NCBI GenBank assembly: GCA_021821195.1
Contig: JAKACT010000005.1
Span: forward strand, 1 to 64,000
DNA length: 64,000 nt
Direction: 5' to 3'
Source of the DNA: Pseudomonadota bacterium
GTDB lineage: Bacteria > Pseudomonadota > Gammaproteobacteria > Xanthomonadales > Xanthomonadaceae
Below, piece by piece: positions 29,288 to 40,427 of this stretch. Each line of letters opens with the position of its first letter. Position 1 is the first letter of the stretch. Position numbers and translations under genes: made by a program. Under the pieces are notes generated by a model. The model saw nothing but the letters and a program-made list of their open reading frames with translations. It was not told where the DNA came from and ran no database searches.

Positions 29288-29324
29288 ATAGATTTCCGCT
29301 ATCAATTGAATGGCAACAATCAAT
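29288..29324 (+). promoter_or_regulatory. OxyR-binding site upstream of ahpC
   Basis: ATAG-N7-CTAT-N7-ATGG-N7-CAAT with the four half-site tetramers at 29288, 29299, 29310 and 29321. This follows the OxyR consensus of four ATAG/CTAT elements spaced by 7; the first two match perfectly and the last two differ at one base each. The site ends directly before the -35 region, as at activated OxyR promoters. The oxyR gene lies downstream at 32122. Confidence 0.82.
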
Positions 29325-29353
29325 TTCCAATATTGATTGCCGGTACCTATGCT
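29325..29353 (+). promoter_or_regulatory. ahpC promoter
   Basis: A weak -35 (TTCCAA, 29325-29330) abuts the OxyR site and is 17 bp from TATGCT (29348-29353) as -10. A weak -35 next to an OxyR site is typical of activator-dependent promoters. The predicted leader is about 40 nt and includes the SD GAGGAG. Confidence 0.6.
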
Positions 29354-29400
29354 GGCCCCCGTTGCAGAGCATTCCACCCCAACCACCGAGGAGCACATCC

Positions 29401-29964
29401 ATGTCCCTGATCAATACCCAGGTCCAGCCGTTCAAGGCCAACGCGTTCAAGAACGGCCAGTTCATCGAAGTGACCGAAAAGGATCTGCAGGGCAAGTGGT
29501 CGGTCCTGATCTTCATGCCGGCCGCCTTCACCTTCAACTGCCCGACCGAGATCGAAGACGCCGCCGAGCACTACGACGAATTCCAGAAGGCCGGCGCCGA
29601 GGTCTACATCGTCACCACCGATACCCACTTCAGCCACAAGGTGTGGCACGAAACCTCGCCGGCCGTCGGCAAGGCCAAGTTCCCGCTGGTGGGCGACCCC
29701 ACCCACGCGCTGACCAACGCCTTCGGCGTGCACATCCCGGAAGAGGGCCTGGCCCTGCGCGGCACCTTCGTGATCGACCCCAGCGGCACCATCAAGACGA
29801 TGGAGGTCCACGACAACGCCATCGCCCGCGACGTCAGCGAAACCGTGCGCAAGCTCAAGGCCGCCCAGTTCGTCGCCAGCCATCCGAACGAGGTCTGCCC
29901 GGCCAAGTGGAAGGAAGGCGCCAAGACCATCACCCCGTCGCTGGATCTGGTCGGCAAGATCTGA
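29401..29964 (+). CDS. ahpC: Alkyl hydroperoxide reductase subunit C
   Basis: A 187-aa typical 2-Cys peroxiredoxin that reduces H2O2 and organic peroxides. The peroxidatic Cys47 is in FTFNCPTE and the resolving Cys166 in NEVCPAKW. It starts [11 protein letters not shown], with a GAGGAG SD. It is the first gene of the ahpC-ahpF-VOC-oxyR stretch and is preceded by an OxyR box. A stable hairpin separates it from ahpF, consistent with more AhpC than AhpF being made. Confidence 0.98.
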   Translation: MSLINTQVQPFKANAFKNGQFIEVTEKDLQGKWSVLIFMPAAFTFNCPTEIEDAAEHYDEFQKAGAEVYIVTTDTHFSHKVWHETSPAVGKAKFPLVGDPTHALTNAFGVHIPEEGLALRGTFVIDPSGTIKTMEVHDNAIARDVSETVRKLKAAQFVASHPNEVCPAKWKEGAKTITPSLDLVGKI

Positions 29965-29995
29965 CCCCGGCACGCGCGCCCTCTCCCTCCGGAGA

Positions 29996-30038
29996 GGGTT
30001 GCGCGAAACCGATGCCACGCGCCGGTTTCGCGCAACCC
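29996..30038 (+). terminator. Hairpin between ahpC and ahpF, possible partial terminator
   Basis: GGGTTGCGCGAAACC (29996-30010) pairs with GGTTTCGCGCAACCC (30024-30038), a perfect 15-bp stem with a 13-nt loop, followed by TTTCTTCT. A second hairpin CCCTCTCC/GGAGAGGG (29979-29998) overlaps its 5' arm and could compete with it. It could lower read-through into ahpF or protect the ahpC mRNA 3' end. Confidence 0.55.
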
Positions 30039-30121
30039 TTTCTTCTACGCCGCTCCGCGCCCGCAACGCCGCGCGCGTCGGCAACGCCTAGCCGAATCCC
30101 GAACCCCCGCAGGAGACAGCC

Positions 30122-31702
30122 ATGTTGGATGCCGCCCTCAAGACCCAGCTCGCCGCCTATCTGGAAAAGCTGCAGCAGCCGATCGAACTGGTCGCCTCGC
30201 TGGACGATTCCGAGGCCGCGCGCGAACTCGACGAACTGCTGGGCGAAATCGCCGCGCTGTCGCCGAAGATCACCCGCGCCAGCGGCGACGACGCGCGCAA
30301 GCCGTCGTTCCTGATCCGCCGCACCGGCAGCGACGTGCAGGTCGGCTTCGCCGCGATCCCGCTGGGCCATGAATTCACTTCGCTGGTACTGGCGCTGCTG
30401 CAGGTCGGCGGCCATCCGGTGAAGATCGACGACGCGCTGGCCGAGCAGGTGCGCAACCTGCCGGGCGACTACGCCTTCGAAACCTACATGTCGCTGCACT
30501 GCCAGAGCTGCCCGGACACGGTGCAGGCGCTGAACGCGATGAGCGTGCTCAATCCGCGCATCCGCCACGTGGCCATCGACGGCGCGCTGTTCCAGGCCGA
30601 GGTCGAGGCCAAGCAGATCCTGTCGGTGCCCACGATCTACATGAACGGCGAAGAGTTCGACGCCGGCCGCATGAGCATCGAACAGGTGCTGGCCAAGCTC
30701 GACACCGGCGCCGCGGCGCGCGCCGCGGAAGCGCTGAAGGAGCGCGAACCGTACGAGGTGCTGATCGTGGGCGGCGGCCCGGCCGGCGCGGCGGCGGCGA
30801 TCTACGCCGCGCGCAAGGGCATCCGCACCGGGCTGGTGGCGGAGCGGTTCGGTGGCCAGGTGCTGGACACCATGTCGATCGAGAACTTCCCGTCGGTGGA
30901 GTACACCGAAGGACCGAAGCTGGCGGCCTCGCTGGAGGCACACGTGCGCAGCTACGGCGTCGACGTGATCACCGCGCAGCGCGCCAAGGCGCTGCATCCG
31001 GCCGCTGCTACCGGCGAACTGGCCGGCGTGGAGCTGGAGAGCGGCGCCACCCTGCGCGCCCGCACCGTCATCCTCGCCCCCGGCGCCCGCTGGCGGCAGA
31101 CCGGCGTGCCCGGCGAGGCGGACTACCGCACCAAGGGCGTGACCTATTGCCCGCACTGCGACGGCCCGCTGTTCAAGGGCAAGAAGGTGGCGGTGATCGG
31201 CGGCGGCAACTCCGGCATCGAGGCCGCGATCGACCTGGCCGGCGTGGTCGAGCACGTCACCGTGCTGGAGTTCGACAGCAAGCTGCGCGCCGATGACGTG
31301 CTGCAGCGCAAGCTGCGCAGCCTGCCGAACACCGCGGTGCACCTGAACGCGCAGACCACCGAGATGGTCGGCGACGGCGGCAAGCTGACCGGCCTGCGCT
31401 TCACCGACCGCACCAGCGGCCAGGTGAACGACCTGGACCTGGCCGGCGTGTTCGTGCAGATCGGCCTGCTGCCCAACACCGAATGGCTGAAGGGCGCGGT
31501 GGCGCTGTCCCCGCGCGGCGAAATCGTGGTCGATGACCGCGGCCAGACCAGCGTGCCGGGCGTCTTCGCCGCCGGCGACGCCACCACCGAGGCGTACAAG
31601 CAGATCGTCATCGCGATGGGCTCGGGTTCCACCGCCGCGCTGTCCGCGTTCGACTTCCTGATCCGCCACTCGGCCCCGGCGGCCGAGGCGAAGGCGGCCT
31701 GA
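30122..31702 (+). CDS. ahpF: Alkyl hydroperoxide reductase subunit F
   Basis: A 526-aa NADH-dependent flavoprotein that recycles AhpC. The N-terminal tandem thioredoxin-fold domain has the CQSC redox centre (SLHCQSCPD, around residue 130). The FAD loop is [19 protein letters not shown], the TrxR-like domain has CPHC (TYCPHCDGP), and the NADH loop is [13 protein letters not shown]. The C-terminal [16 protein letters not shown] is the FAD-ribityl motif. The SD AGGAG is good. Confidence 0.97.
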   Translation: MLDAALKTQLAAYLEKLQQPIELVASLDDSEAARELDELLGEIAALSPKITRASGDDARKPSFLIRRTGSDVQVGFAAIPLGHEFTSLVLALLQVGGHPVKIDDALAEQVRNLPGDYAFETYMSLHCQSCPDTVQALNAMSVLNPRIRHVAIDGALFQAEVEAKQILSVPTIYMNGEEFDAGRMSIEQVLAKLDTGAAARAAEALKEREPYEVLIVGGGPAGAAAAIYAARKGIRTGLVAERFGGQVLDTMSIENFPSVEYTEGPKLAASLEAHVRSYGVDVITAQRAKALHPAAATGELAGVELESGATLRARTVILAPGARWRQTGVPGEADYRTKGVTYCPHCDGPLFKGKKVAVIGGGNSGIEAAIDLAGVVEHVTVLEFDSKLRADDVLQRKLRSLPNTAVHLNAQTTEMVGDGGKLTGLRFTDRTSGQVNDLDLAGVFVQIGLLPNTEWLKGAVALSPRGEIVVDDRGQTSVPGVFAAGDATTEAYKQIVIAMGSGSTAALSAFDFLIRHSAPAAEAKAA

Positions 31703-31705
31703 ACG

Positions 31706-32125
31706 ATGGCCACCCGGCCATTCGACGTGCAGCGCCTCGACCACGTGGTGCTGCGCGTGCGCGACCTTGACCGCAGCGAAGCGTTCTATCGCGCACTGCT
31801 GGGCTGCGAGGTGGTGCGCCGCCGCGACGACCTCGGCCTGCGCCACCTGCGCGCCGGCACATCGATGATCGACCTGGTGGCGGTGGACGGGACACTGGGC
31901 CGGCGCGGCGGCAGCGCGGCGGGCACGGAGGGCCGCAACCTCGACCATCTGTGCCTGCGCGTCGACCCGTTTGACGAGGCCGCCATCGTCGCCCATCTTG
32001 CCCGGCATGGCGTTGCGCCGCAGGGACCCGCGGCCACCAACTTCGGCGCGGAAGGCGATGGCCTTTCGCTCTATTTCGACGATCCCGACGGCAACACCGT
32101 CGAACTCAAGGGCCCCTCCGCTTGA
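31706..32125 (+). CDS. VOC-family (glyoxalase-fold) protein
   Basis: A 139-aa vicinal-oxygen-chelate protein with two beta-alpha-beta-beta-beta units. It begins RLDHVVLRVRDLDRSEAFYR and ends DDPDGNTVELKG; His and Glu at the ends of these strands are potential metal ligands. Substrate is unknown. It starts 3 bp after ahpF and its TGA overlaps the TTG start of oxyR, so it is part of the peroxide operon, perhaps detoxifying an oxidation product. Confidence 0.87.
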   Translation: MATRPFDVQRLDHVVLRVRDLDRSEAFYRALLGCEVVRRRDDLGLRHLRAGTSMIDLVAVDGTLGRRGGSAAGTEGRNLDHLCLRVDPFDEAAIVAHLARHGVAPQGPAATNFGAEGDGLSLYFDDPDGNTVELKGPSA

Positions 32126-33027
32126 ACCTGCGCGATCTCCGTTACCTCGTCGCCCTGGCCGACCTGCGCCATTTCGGCCGCGCCGCGGATGCCTGCTTCG
32201 TCAGCCAGCCCACCCTGTCCACCCAGATCCGCAAGCTGGAGGAAGAGCTGGGCGTGGTGCTGATCGAACGCGCCCCGCGCAAGGTCATGCTGACCGCGGC
32301 CGGTCAGGATGCCGTGCAGCGCGCGCGCCGGATCGTGGCGGAAGTGGACGAACTGAAGGAGTCCGCCCGGCGCAGCCGCGACCCTACCTCGGGCGCGCTG
32401 CGGCTGGGCGTGTTCCCCACCCTTGGCCCCTACCTGCTGCCGCACGTGGTGCCGCAGCTGCGCGAGCGCTTCCCGCAGCTGGAGCTGCTGCTGACCGAGG
32501 AGAAGAGCGACGTGCTGCTGGCGCGCCTGCGCGAAGGCAAGCTGGACGCCGCCCTGCTGGCACTGCCGGTCCACGACGAGCAGCTGCATGCGCAGTTCCT
32601 GTTCGAAGAGCCATTCCTGCTGGCCACGCCGCAGAAGCATCCGCTGGCGCAGGCCAAGGGACTGCGCGTCGATGCGCTGGGCGATGAAACCCTGCTGCTG
32701 CTGGAAGACGGCCACTGCCTGCGCGACCAGGCGCTGGACGTGTGCCGGCTGTCCGGCGCGCAGGAGAAGACCGGCTTCCGCGCCACCAGCCTGGAAACGC
32801 TGCGGCAGATGGTGGCCGCCGGCGTGGGCGTGACCCTGCTGCCGGCGCTGTCGGTGCATGATCCGATCGTGCAGCCGGCCGGCATCCGCCTGGTGCACTT
32901 CGCCGACCCGGTGCCCAGCCGCCGGATCGCGCTGGTCTGGCGCAAGTCCTCGGCGCTGGACGGCTTCCTGCAGCAGCTTGCGGAGGTGATCGGCACGCAG
33001 GCACGGGCACAATTGGCGCAGGGCTGA
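32122..33027 (+). CDS. oxyR: Peroxide-sensing LysR-type regulator OxyR
   Basis: A 301-aa LysR-family activator. The N-terminal winged HTH (LRYLVALADLRHFGRAA, VSQPTLSTQIRKLEEEL) is intact. The redox cysteines fall exactly at residues 199 and 208 (GHCLRDQALDVC), matching E. coli numbering, so H2O2 sensing should be conserved. The start is TTG at 32122, overlapping the VOC stop as TTGA. It probably controls ahpC through the site at 29288-29324. Confidence 0.95.
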   Translation: MNLRDLRYLVALADLRHFGRAADACFVSQPTLSTQIRKLEEELGVVLIERAPRKVMLTAAGQDAVQRARRIVAEVDELKESARRSRDPTSGALRLGVFPTLGPYLLPHVVPQLRERFPQLELLLTEEKSDVLLARLREGKLDAALLALPVHDEQLHAQFLFEEPFLLATPQKHPLAQAKGLRVDALGDETLLLLEDGHCLRDQALDVCRLSGAQEKTGFRATSLETLRQMVAAGVGVTLLPALSVHDPIVQPAGIRLVHFADPVPSRRIALVWRKSSALDGFLQQLAEVIGTQARAQLAQG

Positions 33028-33055
33028 AGGCGGCTACGGCAAGGGGAAACGGTTG

Positions 33056-33697
33056 ATGCGGACGCGCGGCGTGCTCATCGCAGCGGTCACCGCCTGCCTG
33101 CTGCTGGGCTGGTGGCTGGCGCATCCGCCGGCGACCCTGCCGCGCCCGGATCCCACGGCGATCGCCGGGTGCCCATTGCCGCCGCGGGTACAGCGCGGCG
33201 ATCCGCCATTGCAGACCGACGCGCCGCGCGACCTGTCGCTGCCCGCGATCGGCGACGGCGCGCTTTCGCCGCTGGCTGGTTTCAGCGTGGAGGCGCGGGT
33301 GCTGGGCCGCGAGGACTACCGCATGGGCCGCGAGGCCACGTTTTCGCCCACCGACCTCGCGCTGGGCTGGGGCCGCATGGCCGACGAGGCCGTGCTGGCG
33401 CAGCTGGACATCAGCCAAGGCGGCCGCTGGTACCGCTACCGCTGGCGGGACCAGCCACCGATCCCCGCGGACGAGATCATCCGCAGCAGCGCCAACATGC
33501 ACATCGTGCCCGCCAACGACGCGGTAGCCGCCGCACTGGGCAGGGTCGAGGCCGGCCAGCGCCTGCGCATCGACGGCTGGCTGGTCCGGATCGACGCCGA
33601 CGACGGCCGCTGGCACTGGCGCAGCTCGCTCAGCCGCGACGACAGCGGCGACGGCGCCTGCGAACTGGTCTATGCCTGCGCGCTGACGCCGCTGTGA
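33056..33697 (+). CDS. Uncharacterised protein with N-terminal membrane anchor
   Basis: A 213-aa protein, family not recognised. A single N-terminal hydrophobic segment (VLIAAVTACLLLGWWLA) indicates a signal or anchor; the rest is soluble and Arg/Asp/Trp-rich. The segment GLxxFSVEARVLGREDYRMG-like and 'RMADEAVLAQLDISQGGRWY' are the most distinctive stretches. The ATG at 33056 has AAGGGGA 8 nt upstream. It follows oxyR on the same strand by 28 bp. Confidence 0.7.
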   Translation: MRTRGVLIAAVTACLLLGWWLAHPPATLPRPDPTAIAGCPLPPRVQRGDPPLQTDAPRDLSLPAIGDGALSPLAGFSVEARVLGREDYRMGREATFSPTDLALGWGRMADEAVLAQLDISQGGRWYRYRWRDQPPIPADEIIRSSANMHIVPANDAVAAALGRVEAGQRLRIDGWLVRIDADDGRWHWRSSLSRDDSGDGACELVYACALTPL

Positions 33698-33701
33698 CGG
33701 C

Positions 33702-34619
33702 TTACGGCTCCTGCGCGGCGTGGTCCTGCCGGGACTTCATCCCGGCCACGAAGATCCCGGCCAGGCTGACCGCCAGCCCCAGCCACTGCCGCGGCGAAAT
33801 GCTGATGTCCAGGAACACCACGTCGAGCAGGTAGGCCACGATCGGCTGCGCCAGCAGCAGCAGGCCGGCCAGCGCCACCGGCAGCACGCCCATCGCGCGC
33901 GAAATCAGGATCCAGCTGAGGCAGTGGCCCACCGCGGCCAACGCCAGCAGGATGCCCCAGCTGCGCCACGACGGCGGCGCGAACGCCTCGCCCTCGGCCC
34001 AGCCGATCAACCCCAGGCACAGCGCGCTGCCGAACGCGGCGTAGCACAGCACCTGCTCCACCGGCACCCGCGCGCGGCCGGCGCCGGCCTCCGCCTGCGA
34101 ACGCTTGATCCCGACGTTGTAAGCCGCGTACGCCAAACCCGTGGCCAGCCCCAGCCATACCCCCCAGCGGTACTGCGGCGGCAGCGTCGCCCAGTCCGCG
34201 CCCAGCAGCAGCCACAGGCCGAAGAACGCCAGCAGCACGCCGGCGACGAAGCGCGCGTTCAGCCGCTCGCCGAACAGCAGCACCCCGGCGATGGCCATGA
34301 AAAACACCTGCGCATTGGCCAGCAGCGTCGCCAGCCCCGGCCCGACCAGCAGGATGCTCTTGTGCCACATCCACAGGTCGACCGCGAAGGCGACCACGGG
34401 CACCGCCAGCCACCACCACGCCTTGCGCGGCAGCCGCTGCCAGCCGTGGCGCGCGCTCACCAGCGCGGCCAGCAGCACGCCCGCCAGCAGCATCCGCCAG
34501 AACGCCACCGCGGTCGGCGGCATCGCCGCCATCCGCACCATCAGGCCGTTGCTGCCGATAATCGCCGCCCCGGCCAGCAGCTGCAGCCCGGCCGCACGCT
34601 GCGCATGCGCCGCGCTCAT
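33702..34619 (-). CDS. DMT/EamA-family transporter
   Basis: A 305-aa membrane protein with ten predicted helices in two EamA repeats (roughly residues 8-140 and 150-295), the drug/metabolite transporter pattern. The substrate is unknown and direction (usually export) is inferred from the family. It overlaps the upstream DUF2007 gene by ATGA (34619-34616) and converges on the 33056 gene. Confidence 0.88.
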   Translation of the reverse strand: MSAAHAQRAAGLQLLAGAAIIGSNGLMVRMAAMPPTAVAFWRMLLAGVLLAALVSARHGWQRLPRKAWWWLAVPVVAFAVDLWMWHKSILLVGPGLATLLANAQVFFMAIAGVLLFGERLNARFVAGVLLAFFGLWLLLGADWATLPPQYRWGVWLGLATGLAYAAYNVGIKRSQAEAGAGRARVPVEQVLCYAAFGSALCLGLIGWAEGEAFAPPSWRSWGILLALAAVGHCLSWILISRAMGVLPVALAGLLLLAQPIVAYLLDVVFLDISISPRQWLGLAVSLAGIFVAGMKSRQDHAAQEP

Positions 34620-34873
34620 GCGGGCTGGGCGCCGGGAAATTCCTCGTCGTCCACCAGCGCCTGTTCGCCCAGCTGCAGCGCCGCCACCACGTCGCGCGCC
34701 TGCGGCCAGGCGGCATCGGGCACCATCACCCCCACCAGTCCGAACACGCCCAGCTCGCCGATTCCGCCGGTCAGCGCCTCGCCGCGCACGAACGCTGGGA
34801 TGCCCTCGGCCTCCAGCGCCTGCCGGACCAGGTGGGCATCGATCAGGTTGGCGGCTTCGTACACGCTGCGCAT
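34616..34873 (-). CDS. DUF2007 small protein
   Basis: An 85-aa soluble protein of the DUF2007 'putative signal transducing protein' type, beginning [20 protein letters not shown], with [10 protein letters not shown] typical of the fold. The ATG at 34873 is chosen because AAGGAG lies 5 nt upstream; a GTG two codons earlier would touch the SD. It is translationally coupled to the EamA transporter. Function is unknown. Confidence 0.8.
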   Translation of the reverse strand: MRSVYEAANLIDAHLVRQALEAEGIPAFVRGEALTGGIGELGVFGLVGVMVPDAAWPQARDVVAALQLGEQALVDDEEFPGAQPA

Positions 34874-34980
34874 CGGCACTCCTTGGGTTGCGACCAGCGT
34901 ACGCCCCGCGACGGCACCGCGAAACCCTTGCGCGGTGCGGCTCGGATAAACTACCGGACTACCCAGGAAGCACCCACGCC

Positions 34981-36726
<1,746 letters not shown>

Positions 36727-36727
36727 C

Positions 36728-37297
36728 ATGGCGATGCCGCTTCCCGCGCAGCTGCACATCACCCTGCCCATCTGGGTGCTGGAGCTGGACGTGGCCGGCC
36801 GCGACTTCTCCAGCGACGAGGCCAAGGTCGCGTTCGCCATCGAACTGTCGAAACACAACGTGGAGCGCCAGAGCGGCGGCCCGTTCGGCGCTGCGGTGTT
36901 CAGCCCCCGGCACCAGCTGATCGCGGTGGGCGTGAACCGGGTGGTGCGCCAGAGCTGCTCGCTGGCGCATGCGGAAACCATGGCCTACATGCTGGCGCAG
37001 CAGCGCCTGCAGCAGTTCCGCCTCAACGAACTCGGCGGCCCGGTCACCCTTGCCACCTCCGCGCAACCCTGCTGCCAGTGCTACGGCGCCACCATGTGGG
37101 CCGGCATCGACCGGCTGCTGATCGGCGCCCGCGCCGAGGACGTGATGGCGCTGACCGCCTTCGACGAAGGCCCGCTGCCGACGGACTGGGTGGGCGAACT
37201 CAACAGGCGCGGGATCGAGGTGGTGCGCGATGTGCAGCGCGACGCCGCCTGCGCGGTACTGAAGACCTACGGCGAACTGGGCGGACCGAATTATTGA
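36728..37297 (+). CDS. Nucleoside/nucleobase deaminase
   Basis: A 189-aa zinc deaminase of the cytidine deaminase-like fold. The zinc motifs are HAE (SLAHAETMAYM) and PCxxC (SAQPCCQCYGA), with FGAAVFSP upstream as the family strand. The order fits guanine- or cytosine-type deaminases, but the substrate cannot be set by eye. It starts 1 bp after the glnS stop and is co-transcribed with it and rlmM. Confidence 0.85.
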   Translation: MAMPLPAQLHITLPIWVLELDVAGRDFSSDEAKVAFAIELSKHNVERQSGGPFGAAVFSPRHQLIAVGVNRVVRQSCSLAHAETMAYMLAQQRLQQFRLNELGGPVTLATSAQPCCQCYGATMWAGIDRLLIGARAEDVMALTAFDEGPLPTDWVGELNRRGIEVVRDVQRDAACAVLKTYGELGGPNY

Positions 37298-37301
37298 CGG
37301 G

Positions 37302-38354
37302 TTGCTGTGCTACTGCCGCCAGGGTTTCGAACCGGAGCTGGCCGGCGAACTGACCGAACGCGCCGCACAGGCCGGCATCGCCGGCTATGCGCGCACCGAG
37401 CGCGACAGCGGCTACGTGGTGTTTTTCTGCGAAGACGGCGAAGCGCTGGATCGTGCCCTGCCGTTCGCGCAATTGATCTTCGCGCGGCAGAAGCTGCGCC
37501 TGCTGGCCGAACTGAGCGGGCTCGATCCGAGCGACCGCATCGCCCCGATGCTGGCGGCGCTGCAGGGCGGGCCGCGCTTCGGCGAGCTGGTCATGGAGCA
37601 CCCCGATTCCGACGCCGGCAAGCCGCTGGCCGGCCTGGCGCGCAGCCTGGGCAACGCGCTGCGGCCGGCGCTGCGCAAGGCCGACCTGCTGACCCAGCAG
37701 GACAGCCGCCGGTTGCCGCGTCTGCACGTTTGTCTGGTCGAGGGCGACCACGCCCTGCTGGCCAGCAGCCGGCCCGCGGACAGCGCGCCGTGGCCGTTGG
37801 GCATTCCACGCCTGAAAACGCACAAGGACGCGCCCTCGCGTTCCGCGCTCAAGCTCGAGGAAGCGCTGCTGGTGCTGCTGTCCGAAGAAGAACGCGGCAA
37901 TCTGCTGAAAGAGGGCATGGTCGCCGCCGATCTCGGCGCCGCCCCCGGCGGGTGGACCTGGGTGCTGATCCGCAACCGCCTGCGGGTGTCGGCCATCGAC
38001 AACGGCCCGCTGCGCCAGCACGTGCTGGACACCGGCATGGTGACCCACCTGCGCGCCGACGGATTTTCCTGGCAGCCGCCCTACCCGCTGGACTGGATGG
38101 TCTGCGACATGGTCGAGCAGCCGCGACGCGTCGCCGAGCGCATGGCCACGTGGCTGCGCGAAGGCTGGTGCCGGCACGCGATCTTCAACTTGAAACTCCC
38201 GATGAAGAAGCGCTGGCAGGAAACCCGGCTATGCCTGGACCTGTTCGCGCAGCAGGCACAAAGGCCGCTGACGATCCGCGCCAAGCAGCTCTACCACGAC
38301 CGCGAGGAGATCACCGTGTTCGCCAGCGCCACGGTTGATCGCCCGCGCGGCTGA
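37302..38354 (+). CDS. rlmM: 23S rRNA 2'-O-ribose methyltransferase RlmM
   Basis: A 350-aa SAM-dependent enzyme that methylates C2498 of 23S rRNA. The N-terminal THUMP-like domain opens LCYCRQGFEPELAGEL. The catalytic domain has DLGAAPGGWTWVL (SAM site) and a K-D-K-E type centre including DWMVCDMVEQP. The start is probably TTG at 37302; no ATG is available, and codons directly upstream would also fit the family N-terminus. Its stop abuts the SGNH hydrolase stop on the other strand. Confidence 0.93.
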   Translation: MLCYCRQGFEPELAGELTERAAQAGIAGYARTERDSGYVVFFCEDGEALDRALPFAQLIFARQKLRLLAELSGLDPSDRIAPMLAALQGGPRFGELVMEHPDSDAGKPLAGLARSLGNALRPALRKADLLTQQDSRRLPRLHVCLVEGDHALLASSRPADSAPWPLGIPRLKTHKDAPSRSALKLEEALLVLLSEEERGNLLKEGMVAADLGAAPGGWTWVLIRNRLRVSAIDNGPLRQHVLDTGMVTHLRADGFSWQPPYPLDWMVCDMVEQPRRVAERMATWLREGWCRHAIFNLKLPMKKRWQETRLCLDLFAQQAQRPLTIRAKQLYHDREEITVFASATVDRPRG

Positions 38355-39182
38355 CTAGCGGCCTTCCAGCGCGCGATCGATCGCCTGCTGGGCCAGCGGC
38401 TGCATCACCGCATAACCCGCCGGCGACGGATGCACGCCGTCACCGGCCAGTTCCGCGTCCAAGCCGCCTTCGGCATTGGCCATCGCCGCGTGGTAGTCCA
38501 GGTACACCGCACCGGCCTCGCGCGCATACGCTTCGATCCGCTGGTTAAGCGCGCGGATCTTCGCCGCCGGCCGATAGCCGGGCCGCCACCAGTAGCTGCT
38601 GGCTGGCAGCACCGACGCCAGCACCACGCGGATGCCATTGGCCTGCGCCAACTGGGTCATCGAACGCAGGTTGCCTTCGATCATCTCCAGCGTGGCTGCG
38701 CCGGTATTGCCGGCGATGTCGTTGGTGCCGGCCAGGATCACCACCACCGCAGGGTGCAAGGCGATCACGTCCTGGCGGAAACGCACCAGCATCTGCGCGG
38801 TGGTCTGGCCCGAGATGCCGCGGTTGACGTAGGGCTTGCCGGGGAAGAACACCGTGCCCTCGCTGCGACCCCAGCCGTCGGTGATGGAGTCCCCGAAGAA
38901 CACCACCCGGCCGGGCTCGCGCGCCGCCAGGGCTGCGTTGTCCTGCCGGTAGCGGGACAGCTGCGGCCAGTCCAGCAGGCGCTGCTGCAGGGCTTCGATT
39001 CGTTCCGCCGACAACGAGGCCGGTGGCGCAAGGTATTCCGGATCGACCGCAGGCGGCTGCGCTGCGTCCTGTGCTGCCGCGGGAAGCACCGCCAACGCAG
39101 TGCCCAGCACGGCCGCGCAGGCCAGCCAGCGCGTGCGCACGGCACCGGTGCCAACGCGGCTCTTCCTAGTCCAGCAGGTCAT
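38355..39182 (-). CDS. SGNH/GDSL hydrolase, exported
   Basis: A 275-aa esterase/lipase-fold enzyme. A signal sequence (WLACAAVLGTALAVLPAAAQ) is preceded by about 18 basic residues, so the true start may lie slightly downstream of 39182. All four blocks are visible: GDS (VVFFGDSITDGW), G (NRGISGQTT), N (ILAGTNDIAGN) and H (GDGVHPSPAGY). The substrate is unknown; acetylated sugars or acyl esters are typical. It follows the ubiI-like gene on the same strand. Confidence 0.9.
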   Translation of the reverse strand: MTCWTRKSRVGTGAVRTRWLACAAVLGTALAVLPAAAQDAAQPPAVDPEYLAPPASLSAERIEALQQRLLDWPQLSRYRQDNAALAAREPGRVVFFGDSITDGWGRSEGTVFFPGKPYVNRGISGQTTAQMLVRFRQDVIALHPAVVVILAGTNDIAGNTGAATLEMIEGNLRSMTQLAQANGIRVVLASVLPASSYWWRPGYRPAAKIRALNQRIEAYAREAGAVYLDYHAAMANAEGGLDAELAGDGVHPSPAGYAVMQPLAQQAIDRALEGR

Positions 39183-39224
39183 CGATGTATTCCGAATTGG
39201 GTGGCCAATGCAGTAGCTTCGTAC

Positions 39225-40427
39225 CTATCGTCCCGCCGCGTGCCGCCACAGCGCGCGCACCAGCGGCGGCATGCGGCCGGCCAGCCCCAGCGCATGCCCG
39301 CGCAGCAGGGTCGGCAGCAGGGCGTCGTTGCTGAAGACGCGGTTGATGGCGTCGAAGGCGTGCGCGCCCAGCGCATTGTCGCTGCGGCGCGCGCGCGCCC
39401 AGCGCGCCAGCCGCGCCTGCGATGCGATGTCACCGCCCTTGGCCTGCGCGTCGCGCAGCATCGCCCGCAGCGCGGAGACGTCGCGCAAGCCGTGGTTCAC
39501 GCCCTGCCCGGCCAGCGGGTGCATCACGTGGGCGGCATCGCCGACCAGCAGCACCCGGCCTTCCACCTGCCGCTGCGCCAATTGCCGGCGCAGCGGGAAC
39601 GCCGCGCGCTGCGACTGCAAGGTGAAGCCGCCCAGCTCGCCGCCGAAGGCCGCCGACAGCTCGCGCTCGAACTGCGCCTGCGGCGCGTCCAGCAGGCGCT
39701 GTGCCTCGGCTTCCGGCAGCGTCCACACGATCGAACCGAGGCGGCCACGCAACTGCGCGTCACCATCCTCGTTGAACGGCAGCAGCGCCACCGGCCCGGT
39801 GGGCAGGAAGCGCTGCCAGCAGGCATCGCGGTGCGACGCTTCGCTGGCGACGAAGGCGACCAGCCCGCGCTGGTTGTAGTCATGCGAGGGCGCTTCGATG
39901 CCGGCCAGCCGGCGCAGCGCGGAGTGGCCGCCGTCGGCGGCGATCGCCAGCCGCGCCTCCAGCACCAGCCCATCGTCGAGGCCCACGCGCACGCCGCTGG
40001 ACTCCTGCGCCAGCGTTTCCACTTTCGCCGGGCAGTGCAGGCGCACGCCGGCTGCCGGCAACGCGTTCCACAGTGCGTCCACCAGCAGGCCGTTCTCGAC
40101 GATCCAGCCCAGCTGCGGTTCGCCCAGCGCGTCGGCATCGAAGGCCAGCGGCGCACCGCCGGCCGCGTCCCAGACGCGCATGCCGCGATAGGGCTGCACG
40201 CGCGCCGCCTCGACCTGCGCCCACACGCCAAGATCTGCCAGCAGCGCGGCGTTGTCGGGCGCGAATGCGAACACCCGCAGGTCGCGCACCGCGCGCTGCC
40301 ACGGCGTCGGCGCCCGGGCCTCCACCAGCGCCACCTGCAAGCCTTCCCGCGCCAGCATCAACGCGCTGGCGGCGCCGACCACGCCGCCACCGACGACCAC
40401 CGCATCCAGCATGCCGCGCCGGTTCAT
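39225..40427 (-). CDS. UbiH/UbiF/VisC-family FAD monooxygenase (UbiI-like)
   Basis: A 400-aa flavin hydroxylase of ubiquinone biosynthesis. The FAD Rossmann loop is VVVGGGVVGAASALMLAREG and the second FAD motif is VGDAAHVMHPLAGQGVNHGL. These enzymes hydroxylate the aromatic ring at C1, C5 or C6; which position is catalysed here cannot be read directly, but C5 (UbiI/VisC) is likely because a second paralogue upstream is UbiH-like. The ATG overlaps the ubiH stop (ATGA, 40427-40424), so its translation depends on ubiH translation. Confidence 0.9.
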   Translation of the reverse strand: MNRRGMLDAVVVGGGVVGAASALMLAREGLQVALVEARAPTPWQRAVRDLRVFAFAPDNAALLADLGVWAQVEAARVQPYRGMRVWDAAGGAPLAFDADALGEPQLGWIVENGLLVDALWNALPAAGVRLHCPAKVETLAQESSGVRVGLDDGLVLEARLAIAADGGHSALRRLAGIEAPSHDYNQRGLVAFVASEASHRDACWQRFLPTGPVALLPFNEDGDAQLRGRLGSIVWTLPEAEAQRLLDAPQAQFERELSAAFGGELGGFTLQSQRAAFPLRRQLAQRQVEGRVLLVGDAAHVMHPLAGQGVNHGLRDVSALRAMLRDAQAKGGDIASQARLARWARARRSDNALGAHAFDAINRVFSNDALLPTLLRGHALGLAGRMPPLVRALWRHAAGR

